Source: Todiramphus chloris collaris (taxonomy: Eukaryota; Chordata; Aves; Coraciiformes; Alcedinidae). Taken from it: a stretch of 64,000 bases of DNA. Positions 35,901-47,517 of the stretch are shown here, in pieces. The stretch spans positions 172,115-236,114 of the forward strand of contig JANVCC010000050.1 in NCBI GenBank assembly GCA_025345505.1, read 5' to 3'. Position 1 is the first letter of the stretch, and each line of letters opens with the position of its first letter. The translations under genes were made by a program, and so were the position numbers. Under the pieces are notes generated by a model. The model ran no database searches. It was not told the DNA's origin and saw nothing but the letters and a program-made list of their open reading frames with translations.

Positions 35901-36840
35901 ACCACTGTGAAATGGACTAGGGATGGAGTGATTTGTTCCAAACCAGTCTGAGCAATTCCTAGAGCCCTCTCACCATCCCACTTTAACCAAAATGAGCTTT
36001 CTCTACTTACGTTTCATAGAATCATAGAATCCCAGACTGGTTTGTGTGGGAAGGGACCTTTAAAGCTCATCTGGTCCAACTCCCCTACAGCAAACAGGGA
36101 CATCTGCAACTAGAGCAGGTTGCTCAGAGACCTGGCCAACCTCCCCTGGGACGGCTCCAGGGATGGGGCAGCGACCACCTCTTGGGGTAACCCAGGCCAT
36201 GGTCTCACCACCCTCAGCGTAAAAAATTTCTTCCTTCTCTCCTGTTTAAGTCTCCCTCTTTTAGTTTAAAATCATCACCTCTTGTCCTGTCACAACAGGC
36301 TCTGTTTCTTCCTGGGTTTGGCCAGGAATTGTACTGCAGAGGAGGACACCTCTTGTGCTAAACTGGATCTGTGGCCACCACCTCAAGCCCTTGCAGTGCT
36401 TTATATTCTTGCCTTGGAAGAAGCTTGGACATGAAGTGAGGAGCCAGGCCACCACAGGCAATGCCATGTTCTGCAAGGAGCGTCTCTCCAAGGTGATCTT
36501 GACATTACAGTCATGCAATGACTCCGGGTTCTGTAAACACGTCCTAACAAGCATTAAACTACCAAGCACACTTAGCTACTAATACTATGTTAGGCTTTTA
36601 TGCATTCTTGGAGGTCATGCAAGGAAAACAAACCGCTGTTCTCTCAGCATTTGTGAGGATGAGTCCTGCAGAACCTCTGAGGATCTGCAGCACCAACAGA
36701 GCTCCCACGCGGGCCAGGGCTTAGTCCCTTCCACATTGTCAGGGATGCGGGAGAGTGTTAGACATTCAAAACCATGAAATGAAAGGAATCCATGGAAGGG
36801 ACCATGCAAATCACGTGCCGGGTGAGAATAGGGTAATCAA
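32965..36840. other. Spacer between CBP5 and CBP6
   Basis: No supported gene. It contains a CR1 fragment at 36015-36290, a TTTAATTAA-type short tandem near 34458-34487, and unique AT-rich sequence. Confidence 0.6.
36015..36290 (-). mobile_element. CR1 LINE 3' portion
   Basis: CATAGAATCATAGAATCCCA, then 'gggacctttaaagctcatctggtccaactcccc' and 'caggttgctcagagacctggccaacctcc', a well-preserved reverse-strand CR1 tail. Confidence 0.93.
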
Positions 36841-36961
36841 CAGCAACAGCAAGCAAAACAATTACTGTAATTACATGCCAAATTTTGTTTGGGGAGTAAT
36901 GGAACCTAATGCACAAACGTGACGTTATTTTCTTGCATCATCGCGGTGGTCCAGGAAGGTA

Positions 36962-37026
36962 TATAAAACCATTCATGATTCAGACACCTTTCAGCAGGTT
37001 CTCCTGACTTCTCCTCGGTGAACTGA
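36962..37026 (+). promoter_or_regulatory. CBP6 promoter and non-coding exon 1
   Basis: TATAAAA at 36962-36968. Exon 1 carries TTCTCCTGACTTCTCCTCGG and ends GAACTGA at 37026, before GTAAGT. The intron 37027-38576 (1.55 kb) ends CCTTGCAG and shows no other gene. Upstream, 36851-36865 is AAGCAAAACAATTAC, and 36883-36917 (TTTTGTTTGGGGAGTAATGG onward) aligns with the CBP1 promoter. Confidence 0.85.
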
Positions 37027-38596
37027 GTAAGTTGGATTCTGATATCATTTCTTCTTCCTAAGAAAAAAATAAAAAAGAAGGCTAATTTTTTAAATATTTG
37101 CGTTTACTTCAGAGATTAATTTTGGATTAATATTCTGTGGTTCTGTACAATATTCAGGGGTTTATTTTCATGGAAGAGTCATTTGCTAATTATTTATTCA
37201 GAGGCACGGTTGGATTAAGGTTTAAAAGTACATTTGAAATCTAGATATTGTTAAAGACACCGACTTTCATTACTCTGTGGAATTTTAATGCAGGTAGCCT
37301 TTAAATATCTTAGCCAGCAGTATGCGTCTGTCAGAGTTGTTCTGGTCATGTGGTTTATATGTTTTATCTGATTTTGGACAGAGGAATCATGTAAATATAG
37401 ATATAAGCTATAGAAATACTGAGATCATGGAATAGGGGGATGTTTTTCTGCTATTTCAGTGATTTTCAGCATTTTCTCTGACTTTCTGCTGAGGGATTTG
37501 CAGGTCAAGTCAAGAGCATAGAATTACTAGATGTACTAGAATGAAAGGGTGGGAATGTGAAGATAACACCTGAATTAGGGTTTAAGGTCAGGAGAAGTTT
37601 AGGTGAATGATGGGTATTTTCGCATTGTGTCTACAACAACAAAGGGGGTAAAAAAATGCTGGAAAAATTGCTTGAGTCAAACTGAGCCCCACACAGGCTT
37701 TTCTAATATGCAGCTCAGTTAGACAAAAAAATAAGCAATTGCCTTGGCTGAAATCAAAATATTCCATTTAATCTGAAAGGAGAGATTAACCAGCTCCCAG
37801 ATTAACAAAAGCATTTGGCGCTTTGGTTTGGGATTTGGATTTGAAATGATGTCCTGAAATGTTGTTTACAATATTTTTCCAGATTACCTCCCCATTTTTC
37901 AATTTATTTCAAAAGAAAGAAAGAAGGTGTAGAATTTGGTGCAGGTTTGTGACTAGTTTTACTCCCTCAGAAATTTAAATTCAGGAGACCTGCTTTCAGG
38001 TTTTTGCTGTGCTTCAGTTTCTTCCTTGTGAACTTGCAGAAGGCTCTTATTTGTTTAATTTTCCAAGCAAGTTTGGTACTAAATATGCTGTGTTAAAGCC
38101 ATCTGTTACAAACTGAATTCACTAAAAATGTAGTATTCGGTATCCATATGAGACTGACTCCCTCATGTACAAAGTAATGATCTATGTACCTCTTTCTGCC
38201 TTTTGTTTGCTTAGCCCAGAGAACGTGTAAATTCAGTATAGTAAAACCTCTCATGTGTTTTCCATTTCTGCAATGCTTGGTGCTGTGTCACCCTAAGTTT
38301 ACTGAACTCCACCTCTGGAGTCCAAATTACATAGAAGAAAAGAGATGTTATTTCAGCAGCAACCCCACAGAGGGGTTTTTTTTGTGTCTGTGGGAAGGAA
38401 TTGGCCTTTGAAAAACCACAGAAGAGAAGAGAAGAGCAAAGCAAAGCAGAACAGGATGGGTACCAACCTACCTATCAACCTGTGTCTCTTCAGAACTCAC
38501 CATAGCTTAGCTCAACTGTTGATCTTGTCCTACCGGCTACTTTGGTTTTATATTTGCTCCTTCCTGTGCCTTGCAGGTCTACACCACAGCTAAAAC

Positions 38597-39238
38597 ATGT
38601 CCTGTGAGAAAACTGTGTGTGCTGAGCCATGCTCCGTCCCGTGCAACACGAGGTGCCCCGAGCCCCGTGCCGCTGCCTGCAATGAGCCCTGCGTCATCGC
38701 CTGCCCAGACTCCCGCGTGATTATATTTCCACCTCCTGTGGTTGTGACCTTCCCAGGACCCATCCTCACCACCTACCCGCAAGAAACTGTGGTGGGCTCC
38801 ACGGAGTCTGCTGGGCTGGCCAGTGCCTTGGAGTCAGGAGTGGCAATCACTTCAGGGCAGAAGGGCATTGAGTGCCTGGAGCCCTGCATCGACCGCTGTG
38901 CCCCTCAGATTGCGACCAAATGCGACACCAAGTGCGTTACTCAGTGCGTTCCTCAGTGTCCCCCACCATGCCCTCCACCGTGCCCTCCGCCGTGCCCTCC
39001 ACCGTGCCCTCCACCGTGTCCTGCCCCCTGCGCTCCCCGGTGCGCTCCTCAGTGTTCTACCAAGTGTGTTAGCAAGTGCACTACCGCCTGCGCTACCCCG
39101 TGCGTTCCTCAGTGCGCTTCCAAGTGCGCTAGCCCCTGCGCTCCCCCGTGTGCTTCCAAGTGTGCGCCAGAGCGCTCTTACAGCTATTCCACCCGCTGGA
39201 AACATCCTTGCCAGAGGGGCTTCTGTAAGAAGATCTAA
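38597..39238 (+). CDS. CBP6: corneous beta-protein with long CxxxC (Cys/Pro) tail, 213 aa
   Basis: Exon 2 starts at 38577, ATG at 38597, TAA at 39236-39238. Residues 1-36 are a Cys-rich head ([13 protein letters not shown]). The beta-core spans 39-68 ([17 protein letters not shown], with Tyr60 where most members have Cys). From residue 97 to 189 Cys recurs every four residues with one omission, including five CPPP units and [10 protein letters not shown]. The C-terminus is [19 protein letters not shown] count 34 Cys (about 16%). The core would place it in beta-filaments, and the tail offers dense disulfide cross-linking. The tail resembles the EDC-a repeat CATKCVPQQ, so it looks like a core joined to an EDC-type Cys repeat. 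Its core, promoter and HPC(N/Q)R motif match CBP1. Confidence 0.9.
   Translation: MSCEKTVCAEPCSVPCNTRCPEPRAAACNEPCVIACPDSRVIIFPPPVVVTFPGPILTTYPQETVVGSTESAGLASALESGVAITSGQKGIECLEPCIDRCAPQIATKCDTKCVTQCVPQCPPPCPPPCPPPCPPPCPPPCPAPCAPRCAPQCSTKCVSKCTTACATPCVPQCASKCASPCAPPCASKCAPERSYSYSTRWKHPCQRGFCKKI
38957..39019 (+). repeat. 12-bp CPPP coding repeat in CBP6
   Basis: Five consecutive 12-bp units of the form TGYCCTCCACCG, within a wider CxxxC array spanning 38885-39163. Confidence 0.92.
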
Positions 39239-39584
39239 TCAGCTGAAACCAAAGAATACCCAACAGGAAAAGACCAAGCAAAGAAGTGAAAGAACACGGC
39301 ATGTGATTTACAAGCATGGCTACTGGAGGGGGAAGCACCCCTGGAAACCAGGACCCTATGTTTAATTCCCACATGGCGCTTTAGCTTAGATTAATGCTTT
39401 CTTTATTCTTGTGGCTTTGCATCTTAACGTCTGCGCTTTTAACTTTCTCTACCCAGTTTGGCATTGGGCATGGTTTTAAAACAAAGCAAGCATAGGGATT
39501 TGAATAGGGATTTGAATGTCAGACTCAGCAAGTGTGAGGGAAGTGAACTTCTTCATGCAATGGCTTCCGACTGGAAGAGAGTAG

Positions 39585-39815
39585 ATTTAGATTAGAAATT
39601 ATGAAGAAGTTCTTCACTCTGAGGGTGGGAGACATTGGAAAAGGTTGTCCAGGGAAGTTGTGGATGGTCCATCATTGGATGTGCTCAAGACCAGGTTGGA
39701 CGGGGCTTTAAACAACCTGGTCTAGTAGGAGGTGTCCCTGCCCTTGGCAGGGGGGTTGGAACGAGATGATCTTGAAGATCCCTTCCAACCCAAACCATTC
39801 TATGATTCTATGATC
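39585..39815 (+). mobile_element. CR1 LINE 3' end inside the CBP6 3' UTR
   Basis: Plus-strand CR1 text from AAGAAGTTCTTCACTCTGAG through 'gatgatcttgaagatcccttccaacc' to CATTCTATGATTCTATGATC. It lies between the CBP6 stop codon and its poly(A) signal, so the mature UTR probably contains it. Confidence 0.93.
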
Positions 39816-39934
39816 TCGATGAAATGTGTCACACTGGAACGGGTAATTGGTTTTAGCTTTTCTTGTCTCTAGAAATATGCTCTTTCTAGCCTGCGTTATT
39901 CTTTCTGCAAATGTTTACTCCACTTTGCATTCAC

Positions 39935-39940
39935 ATTAAA
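39935..39940 (+). promoter_or_regulatory. Poly(A) signal of CBP6
   Basis: ATTAAA followed by ATGCTGCTGCATCAAAC, about 700 bp after the stop because a CR1 copy is inserted in the UTR. Confidence 0.8.
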
Positions 39941-39964
39941 ATGCTGCTGCATCAAACCATTGGC

Positions 39965-42900
39965 CTTCTGAATCTTCCTTTTTCCTCTGCTGCTCATTTG
40001 CAATGCTCTCTTGGCGACACTCAGCCCTGTGTACAGGAACAGAAGATGGCTTGGAGACTCTTCCCAGACTGCTCAAGACTTGACACCCAGGTAATATTAA
40101 GGATTTGGTTCTGCTCTGCAGGTCCCTACCTGAAAATGAGGCATTGGTATAGTCCAGGTTGCAGTCTGGAAACCAGTGAGCAGAAGTCCTCTATGAATAC
40201 ATAGAGAAACGTGGTTCTGCATTTTCTAGGTGCATACCTCTAGATTCTAGCAAAATATGTAATTTTAGAGTGTCCTGTTCTAACTCATAATCAGTCCTGT
40301 TTGGGGACCTTCTTTTCTATAAATAGACCTGAGCCAGATTCAAGATATTCTTCCTATTTCTGCATCAAAACTTTTCCAGCCTTCTTTTGCAAAGAACTGT
40401 TTTCCACATGTAAGTGTTAATAGTCACCCATGGACTTGGAGCACCAGTTTCTGACTTGCTCCTGGATGTCCTGGTCAACGCCTCAGGTACCTATGTCTGC
40501 CCAGCTGGTGCCAGCAGAGGATCCCTCCAGGCAGACGCCAGTTAGGACATCAGGTGTGTCCTGCTCATGCTGAGCAACTTCAGATGCTGTTTTTATGCTA
40601 AAGATTATGTTCATTTCATTCTTCCATAATGGCTACGTACACACGTTTGCTTATTTAAGTCACGGTCCTTTGGTGCCTGAGAAATACTGTGTCATTCTTG
40701 CAATTATAGCCACCCAGAAATATCCCAGGACTTCCTCAGAACAAAGGGAGCCAGGGTGCTTCATAAACATGCTCTGATGTATTACATATGTAAAGTGGTA
40801 TGTTAATAGAATGTTAATGGTATCTTACCTGGGTTACACTCCCTGAGACTCTGTAATAACTGATGTGGGAGAAAAAGAAAAAAGAAAAAGAAAGGTCATG
40901 ATTTCACATGCTTTTCTCTCCATATATTCCAGAATATTTTTTTCTTTTTATAGTAAACATGATTTTCACTATCAGGTGGCTTTTCTTTTGTTTTATGAGG
41001 ATACCTTTCATGTCCATGATCAAGATGTAAGGCTGCCTCCAATCAACCCAAGTTTGAGAGGAGCTCACAAAATACCTTTGGACCCCTCAACCCAGTACTT
41101 CCAGAAGGGCAAGTTCACTTTCCAGCTGACCATACTTTAAAACAAGCTGGTGAACAGAGGAAAACTTGATCAATAAACCAGCTCTAGATAAACCACCAAA
41201 AGTACCATTTCAGAGTTGCTCGGCAACAGTCAGGAACCTATTTTCCCAAGGCTGAGAAGGTCTGATGGGGCAACAAATAAATGTCTCCATCAGAAGATTT
41301 TGAGTTTTCTCTATTCCCAGCTTGGGAGAATGTGCTCTAGGACAGGTTGATCCTGGTTGTTGGGGCTGTGGGACCCAGCTGGGGTGTAGGTGTGTTCACC
41401 CAGCTCTGTGCTGAGGTTGCTGCCCTCCTGTGGAATCATCTCAGGCTGACTTAGACCCTGGTGTGAAGGCAAAGCAAGGACAGCAAAACCTACCTGCAAG
41501 TCTAGATCTGTGCTCCAGGCAAGTCTAGGTACCTGCTTCCAGCCAGGGTCATCATGAACCAGCCACAGAAACGACCTGGGTTGGTGTCTGGATCCACTGC
41601 TGCCACTCACGTGCCCAGAAGAGCTGCTGCCGTGCCACAGCCCTGGCAAAGTCTTCATCAATGCCTGTTAATGAAGATCAGCCCAATGATAAACCTGTGA
41701 CAGTCCCTTCCCTTAATATCTTTTTCTGTTTACACCATGAGACAGCTCTGAGCCTGCTGCCTGTCACTTTCCCAGCTCTTTTGCTTCTTATCACTTTTTG
41801 CTGTCGCTAATATTTTATGGAAAGTAGGTAGTTATGATGTCACATTTATAGAAAAGATAATTGCTGCCCTAAAGCTAAACGACTTGCTGCCATGAAAAAG
41901 CTTGGATCGGATTCAATTGTTGCTCTTTTGAAAGGTCTAACATAAATTATAGTATTTCCTAAACACCACAGAGAAGTTTTACTGTTTGGCAGCCCTGATA
42001 TAAATGAAATCACAAGACAGTTTTGGCCTGGCAGCAAGAAAAGGCTAAGCAAGGAAAGAAAAAAAGATGATTGGGAGGAGAACTGCTTTGCATTTACAGT
42101 TGAGGTAGAGACAGTAAGCGGCAAACTTTCAAAAGAGCTTATTAAATACAAAATATTTGGAAATTCTGGGCCCTGTGGATTTGTGTGGGGCCCCACAAAA
42201 GCCCCATGGGGTGAGTGCAGGAGCCTTCACCTTCCTGCTGTTCCTCCTCAGGGTTACCTGGCCCTGAGCAATGGACTGGGTCACCTGCACCTATGGTGGT
42301 TCTTTAGAACAGATGGAACAAAATGTGATGCAAAGGCCAGTGATGAAGATCCATTAAAAAGATTGACAAGTTTCAACAATAATTCCATCCTCAGCAAGCA
42401 ACGTTTTCAAAGCAGTTTAGGATATTTCACCACACGGTGCTCACAGTGCCACGTCCCTCATTAAGATTTCATCTTTGAACATGAATCATCCCTGCAAATC
42501 TTCCAGGCCCTACTCTCTAGTTTCCAAGACTTGAGTCAGTAAGACATGCTAATAAACCCAAAGATGTTGTTTTGAAAAGGTAATGCATAAGAGGTAGATC
42601 CTCCCATGATGCAAGCTGCTATTCCCTCCCTGCAACAATCCTATTCCAGCCTACAACAGCCAATTACTGGGCTCTAAAGAGTTATAAGCAATAGATTATA
42701 TGCCAAATAAGGAAGCCAGAGAGACTGAACTTGAAAATACCCTTTCAAGCATGTGCATCTGGAGCTGAACACCATCCAAAATCTACAGCACGTCCCATAC
42801 ATGCAGATGAAAGCCAGAGAAAAAGGAGTTGTGTAATTACTGTGGAGAAGTCGGGATGATAACGAAGTTCATGGTGATGGTGGCTGCACTTCATTGGAAA

Positions 42901-45580
42901 AGGTCAAGAGGGAGCTCCGTGCCCTGGGATGTGTCCTCATCACTCACTGCCATAAAGAATGTTTGTGTTTCTCTGCTTAATCTGCTCATGTTTGTCTCTT
43001 TGTTGACGAGTTTGCTGTCAGTGTGTCAAAATAATCTCTAGATTATGGTGAGTCACTATGGAGATCCCCGGAGCATCAGCCTGGGAAAGTATTGGGCTTG
43101 CTGAGAACAGGCATTTCAGGAGATGTTAACAATGATAGTTCTCTGACTCCAGTGAAGTGCAGGGTTATCATCATCCTGGTAACTGCTAGAGTACAATGCC
43201 CCAGAGTTGACTAATCATTCCTCTCCAAACTGCTACACTGATGGTGTTTCCCCAAGAAGGTTATGACTGAAAGCCTTAGAATTGGTCAGATCTGGAAGGA
43301 CGACGCACACATTCTCCATTATAAAACCAACTCCAGCTTCTCCCAGGAGCAGTCAGCAAACCATCATCAAAGCCACTCTAAATATACAACTAAAGTTGTA
43401 CTTTTATGCTATAAGTTATTTATTTCTTATTGCTGCTAACTCCTAAGTGCTGGAGACCAAAACCATGGACTAGAAGAAGCAGGACTGTTGAAGGTACGGG
43501 TTAGGAAAGGCCCTGCTGATGCAGTTCAAGTCAACGCTAAAAGGATTAACACCAGCATTGTTTCTTAACAGCCATTGCCCTTCTTGCACCAATTAATTGT
43601 TAAATATAACTATCACCACTTGTTCTATGAAACTGTCTCCCGTAATTTTAAATGCTATTATCTTACATGCTATTATTTTATGCTTATACAATAAACCCCT
43701 TGGGAAAGACGATGTCTCACGGCCTGTATTTGTGCAGTATTTGTCCCTTTAGGGTGTCCAATGCAACTGGAGTATCTGACAATTACTGGAATTTACAGGC
43801 TACGTAATAATTTAATGAGTCCATAAATGTTAATCTGGAATTTTCTTCTGATTCCCCAGAAGGGTGTCAACCACGGCAAAGAACCATCAGGAAATCACTC
43901 ACTCCTGACCATTATTTTTACTAATTTATCATTACAGCTCCTTGCTGCATGTTTCAAGCTTACAGAAACTCGACTCCCTCTCTCCTAGAGAAGTTATCTC
44001 TGTGCAAAGTGAGACAAAACGTAGGAGGGATTTGCTTTAGGCACGTAATTCAGGGCTAAACCCACCAGCTTGACTCCCTTTGTAGTCCATGGAAAGGGAG
44101 GTTTTGGGACCTCCAATCTCTGGCTGCTCTTCTGTATTATTGGAAGAATGTCCCACTCTCTCTGCTGGCTGCAATGGACAGTTCTTAACCAGCTTGGCAG
44201 GTTTTAGGTCAACAACTCTGAAAGCTTCTGCCCTAGCAAAGATTTCTGCCTGCTGCGATGGATGATTTGGTCACTTCTCTTTTAATTTCTCAGGTAATCA
44301 TCATAGGAATGAGCCCTGGGCAGTGGCTGGTCCACTTAAGTGTTTGCAATTGGTGATGTTGACATGCTCCTGGCTCGGCACATGATACCTCACCCTCCTC
44401 ATCTTCTCTGGGGATGGCTGAAGACAGCCTCCCCAAGAGATAAGGACAAAGGGTGATAACAGACCCACAGTTGTCTTGGTTTGCAGAAATGACAGACGCT
44501 CATAGAGGCTTTGGCTGCAATAACCATGGTTATGAAGGGCCTGGAGAACTTCCATTTTCCAGACACAAACTCTCCTGTCTTCTTCTCCCAGCCTTCGGAT
44601 GAGGTCCATTGCCTTGGTGACTGCAAGCTGCACTGCTGACCTTGATGGGTGGGGTAACAGCTTTCTGAGATGGCATTTAGCCATTTGGTTTGGCAGGACG
44701 GAGTCCTCATGTGTAGGCTGGGCAGCAGAAACACTCCTGGCTGCAATTTCTTCCCCTCTCGTGCTTGTTTACACACTTCCCAATTTAATCCTTGTCCTTC
44801 ATAGAACAGATTACACTTAAATTACGTGGGATGGTTATGAGGAAGCTCTAGGCAACACTTATCTGGGTTGTTCTAATTTTTCCATAGAATAAAGGACTTC
44901 AAAGCACCTCCATGTGATAAACATGTTGTAGATACAGAGTTTGACTCTAATAGAATTAATGACATGTTGCTGCATTTTTAGGTCCTTATTATGAGTAATA
45001 GTTTCACTTTAAAACATGATCTTCTCCTCCTCCTTAGCAGAGCCTTAATAGCTCTGCAGGTCAAGGTTATTTTCTTTGTCAAAGATGATGATTTTTTCTC
45101 TGCTATACTAAAATAAAAGTCTTAAATTTATGAACCTTACAGTCTTTACACAGTGTAAATCTGCTCTATCACTTGAAAAGGTATCCAAGAGGATTACCCT
45201 ACATAAAATCCAGGTTTATACTTAAACATAAGTTTGAAAACCAGCCTTGTAGCTTGCTAAATTTAGCTCTCCTAATTAAACATCTATGGAACAAATGATA
45301 CAAACCCTTCTCCAGTGACAACCTTGCTCATTATTTCATTGTGGAAAGAAGTTCTAATTCCGTAGAAATGGAGTCCGAAGATCTCTTTAGTCTCCAGCTC
45401 TGCTTCCAGATGGAGGATTTGGAGGAATTCAAGCCAAAGTTTTCAAGATTCTAATGAGGAGTTTTGCACACTTTCTATGGAGAGAAATGTTTTGTGGTCA
45501 GCTATAACTAGTGATCACGCAGCAACCCAGGTCAGTTGTCAGATGTGTATCACACATGTGTGGGGCTCAGAAGTAGCAAC
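39965..45580. other. 5.6-kb spacer between CBP6 and CBP7
   Basis: No supported gene and no recognisable CBP core on either strand. An isolated TATAAAA lies at 43320. Open minus-strand frames at 44301-44776 overlap each other and show no family motif. Confidence 0.55.
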
Positions 45581-45682
45581 TAATCCCAAGAAAGATAATT
45601 ACAGCAGTCAAAGGACTGCAGCAACATCTGATTTGCAAGTAAATGAGATAATCTCTAAGCCTCCAGGCAGTTGGAAGAATTG

Positions 45683-45749
45683 TATAAAAGCACTTGCAGC
45701 TCAAGGCTGTTTACTTCCTTCTCCGAACTTTCTCCCTTCAGCGAACCAA
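45683..45749 (+). promoter_or_regulatory. CBP7 promoter and non-coding exon 1
   Basis: TATAAAA at 45683-45689. Exon 1 ends CAGCGAACCAA at 45749, before GTAAGTCTG. The intron 45750-46367 (618 bp) ends CTGTGTTTCAG with no other feature. Confidence 0.85.
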
Positions 45750-46388
45750 GTAAGTCTGATTTGGCTTAATTCTTTTGACTGTTACAGCTTTATTTTGGTG
45801 TAAAGCTTCGTTGCTCTCAGAATTGCTGTAGCTACCTGCTGTAAAGTCTCTACTGCAAGTCTCTACTTCTCCTTGGCTGCAAATATTTCTGTGAAAGAAG
45901 CTTCTTATTCTGTATTTAATCTACGCCTTGAAGCAAGAGGCTTCACTGCAGGCAGTGCCCTGAGGAACTCACCTACTAAAAACAGGGCACCCCATCAGAG
46001 ATCTCCTAAGGGCAGGTTCTTGCTTCTGCACTGGCTCCAGGCGTGACCCCAGAAATGTCACCGAAGCTGTGCTCTGTTGGTGTTTCTGCTGAGCTCTGAA
46101 GTACATTTTGAAGGAGAAAGAATCAGGTCTAGCTTAGAATTAGGGTGAAACTTGGGGTTTTTTTTGGTAGGCTGCTTATTTACAGAAAGCAATCTATTCA
46201 TAAGCCTTAGCAGAGCACCCAGATACCCTCCAAGCTTCTCTGTCACTCGTGCCACACGTTCATCCCAGATGCAGGAAGGGACTGGTGGGTCACAGCCTTC
46301 ACTGCGAGGAGCAATGCACCGATTGCAAGGGATCGGGTGTTACTCTGATCTCCTCCCTGTGTTTCAGACTCACCTGCTTTCCAGAGCA

Positions 46389-46829
46389 ATGTCTTACTGC
46401 GGAGACGTCTGCGTACCGTACAGCAGCCCATGCGAGATCACCTGCCCGCAGCCCTTGGCCAACACCTGCAACGAGCTGTGTGTGACGTCCTGCAATGACT
46501 CCAGAGCTGTTATTTACCCACCACCTGTTGTCCTGACTTTCCCAGGACCGATTCTCAGCTCTTGCCCACAGGAAAGTGTCGTGGGCAGCTGTGGACCAGT
46601 CGGTCCTGGTCGTCCATTTGGGTCTGGGGGCTCTCTTGGTTACAGGGGCTATGGGAATGCTGTTGGTTTAAGGGGCTCCATTCTCTTTGGAGGCTCAAAT
46701 GGTTATGGGGGTTCATGCAACTACAGCAGGTCTTACAATTCTGGATGCTCATCACTGGGAAGGGGGAATTGGAGCCCATACTCTTATCGCCGGTTCAGCA
46801 CCTACAGCCAAGGAAGCTGTGGGCCATGA
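46389..46829 (+). CDS. CBP7: Gly/Tyr-rich corneous beta-protein, 146 aa
   Basis: Exon 2 starts at 46368, ATG at 46389, TGA at 46827-46829. The head (1-37) has [17 protein letters not shown]. The beta-core (38-67) has [21 protein letters not shown] Gly/Tyr/Ser/Arg tail follows, ending [14 protein letters not shown]. The sequence is scale/claw-like in length and tail. The conserved terminal GSCGPC is one residue short: where relatives read a Cys codon then TAA, this gene reads TGA. Structural role in hard cornified cells is inferred from the family. Confidence 0.92.
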   Translation: MSYCGDVCVPYSSPCEITCPQPLANTCNELCVTSCNDSRAVIYPPPVVLTFPGPILSSCPQESVVGSCGPVGPGRPFGSGGSLGYRGYGNAVGLRGSILFGGSNGYGGSCNYSRSYNSGCSSLGRGNWSPYSYRRFSTYSQGSCGP

Positions 46830-47107
46830 TATATACTTCACAGGAGTTCACTGCATGAGAGAGGTGTCAAAGAGAAACAGATTAGAACATTTTGAACCAC
46901 TTTTCCTTTTCTGCTTTAAAATGAATGTATTGTAAAGGGGTAGAAATAGGAACATATAAATCAAATTATACAGCTGTAATATAGAAAGCAGAAGTTTTCA
47001 GACCAAATGCATGACTTAATGTCACAAACTTTGTGATACAAAGGGTCCTGATGTATCTGTCTTTATTCCTTGTGTTACTGGAACTGTTTGATCTGCTTCT
47101 CATGCCC

Positions 47108-47113
47108 ATTAAA
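47108..47113 (+). promoter_or_regulatory. Poly(A) signal of CBP7
   Basis: ATTAAA followed by AGCTATAGTGCATTAC. Confidence 0.8.
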
Positions 47114-47176
47114 AGCTATAGTGCATTACACTGGTGTTCATTCCACCTCAGTTTTCCACTTACCTTTGTTTCAATG

Positions 47177-47235
47177 AAAATTGAAACAGAATCCCAACAC
47201 AGTTGAAACAAAATTGAAACAGAATCCCAACACAG
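47177..47235. repeat. 26-bp direct repeat at a CR1 edge
   Basis: AAAATTGAAACAGAATCCCA plus the next six bases occurs at 47177-47202 and 47210-47235 without mismatch. Confidence 0.85.
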
Positions 47236-47375
47236 TAGGGGTTGGAAGGGACCTCTGGAGAGCATCTGGTGCCACTCCCCTACTCCATCAGGGTCACCCA
47301 GAGCAGGGGGCCCAGGATTCCATGTTCCAGGCATGTTTAGGATCTCTCCAGAGAAGGAGAGTCCACAACCTCTCT
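47215..47375 (-). mobile_element. CR1 LINE 3' portion
   Basis: ACAGAATCCCAACACAGTAG, then 'gggacctctggagagcatctgg' and 'ccagagaaggagagtccacaacctctct', a reverse-strand CR1 tail between two convergent CBP genes. Confidence 0.88.
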
Positions 47376-47511
47376 TTCACCACAAATCCTTTTAAAATTT
47401 AAGGATGTCCACCACATCTTGTGGTTAAGTGGACAACACACATCAATAGTTTTATGCCGGGTGGGTGGGGGAAAGGAAACGAGAAGGCAAATGTTGTAAT
47501 GCAATATAATC

Positions 47512-47517
47512 TTTAAT
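47512..47517 (-). promoter_or_regulatory. Poly(A) signal of CBP8
   Basis: Minus-strand ATTAAA followed by GATTATATTGCATTAC. Confidence 0.75.

Noticed and set aside
42829..43041. 70-residue frame with a hydrophobic C-terminus
   Set aside because: No family match, no promoter module; not supported.
44301..44776. Overlapping minus-strand frames of 127 and 125 residues
   Set aside because: No recognisable domain, promoter or family motif; two overlapping frames suggest chance.
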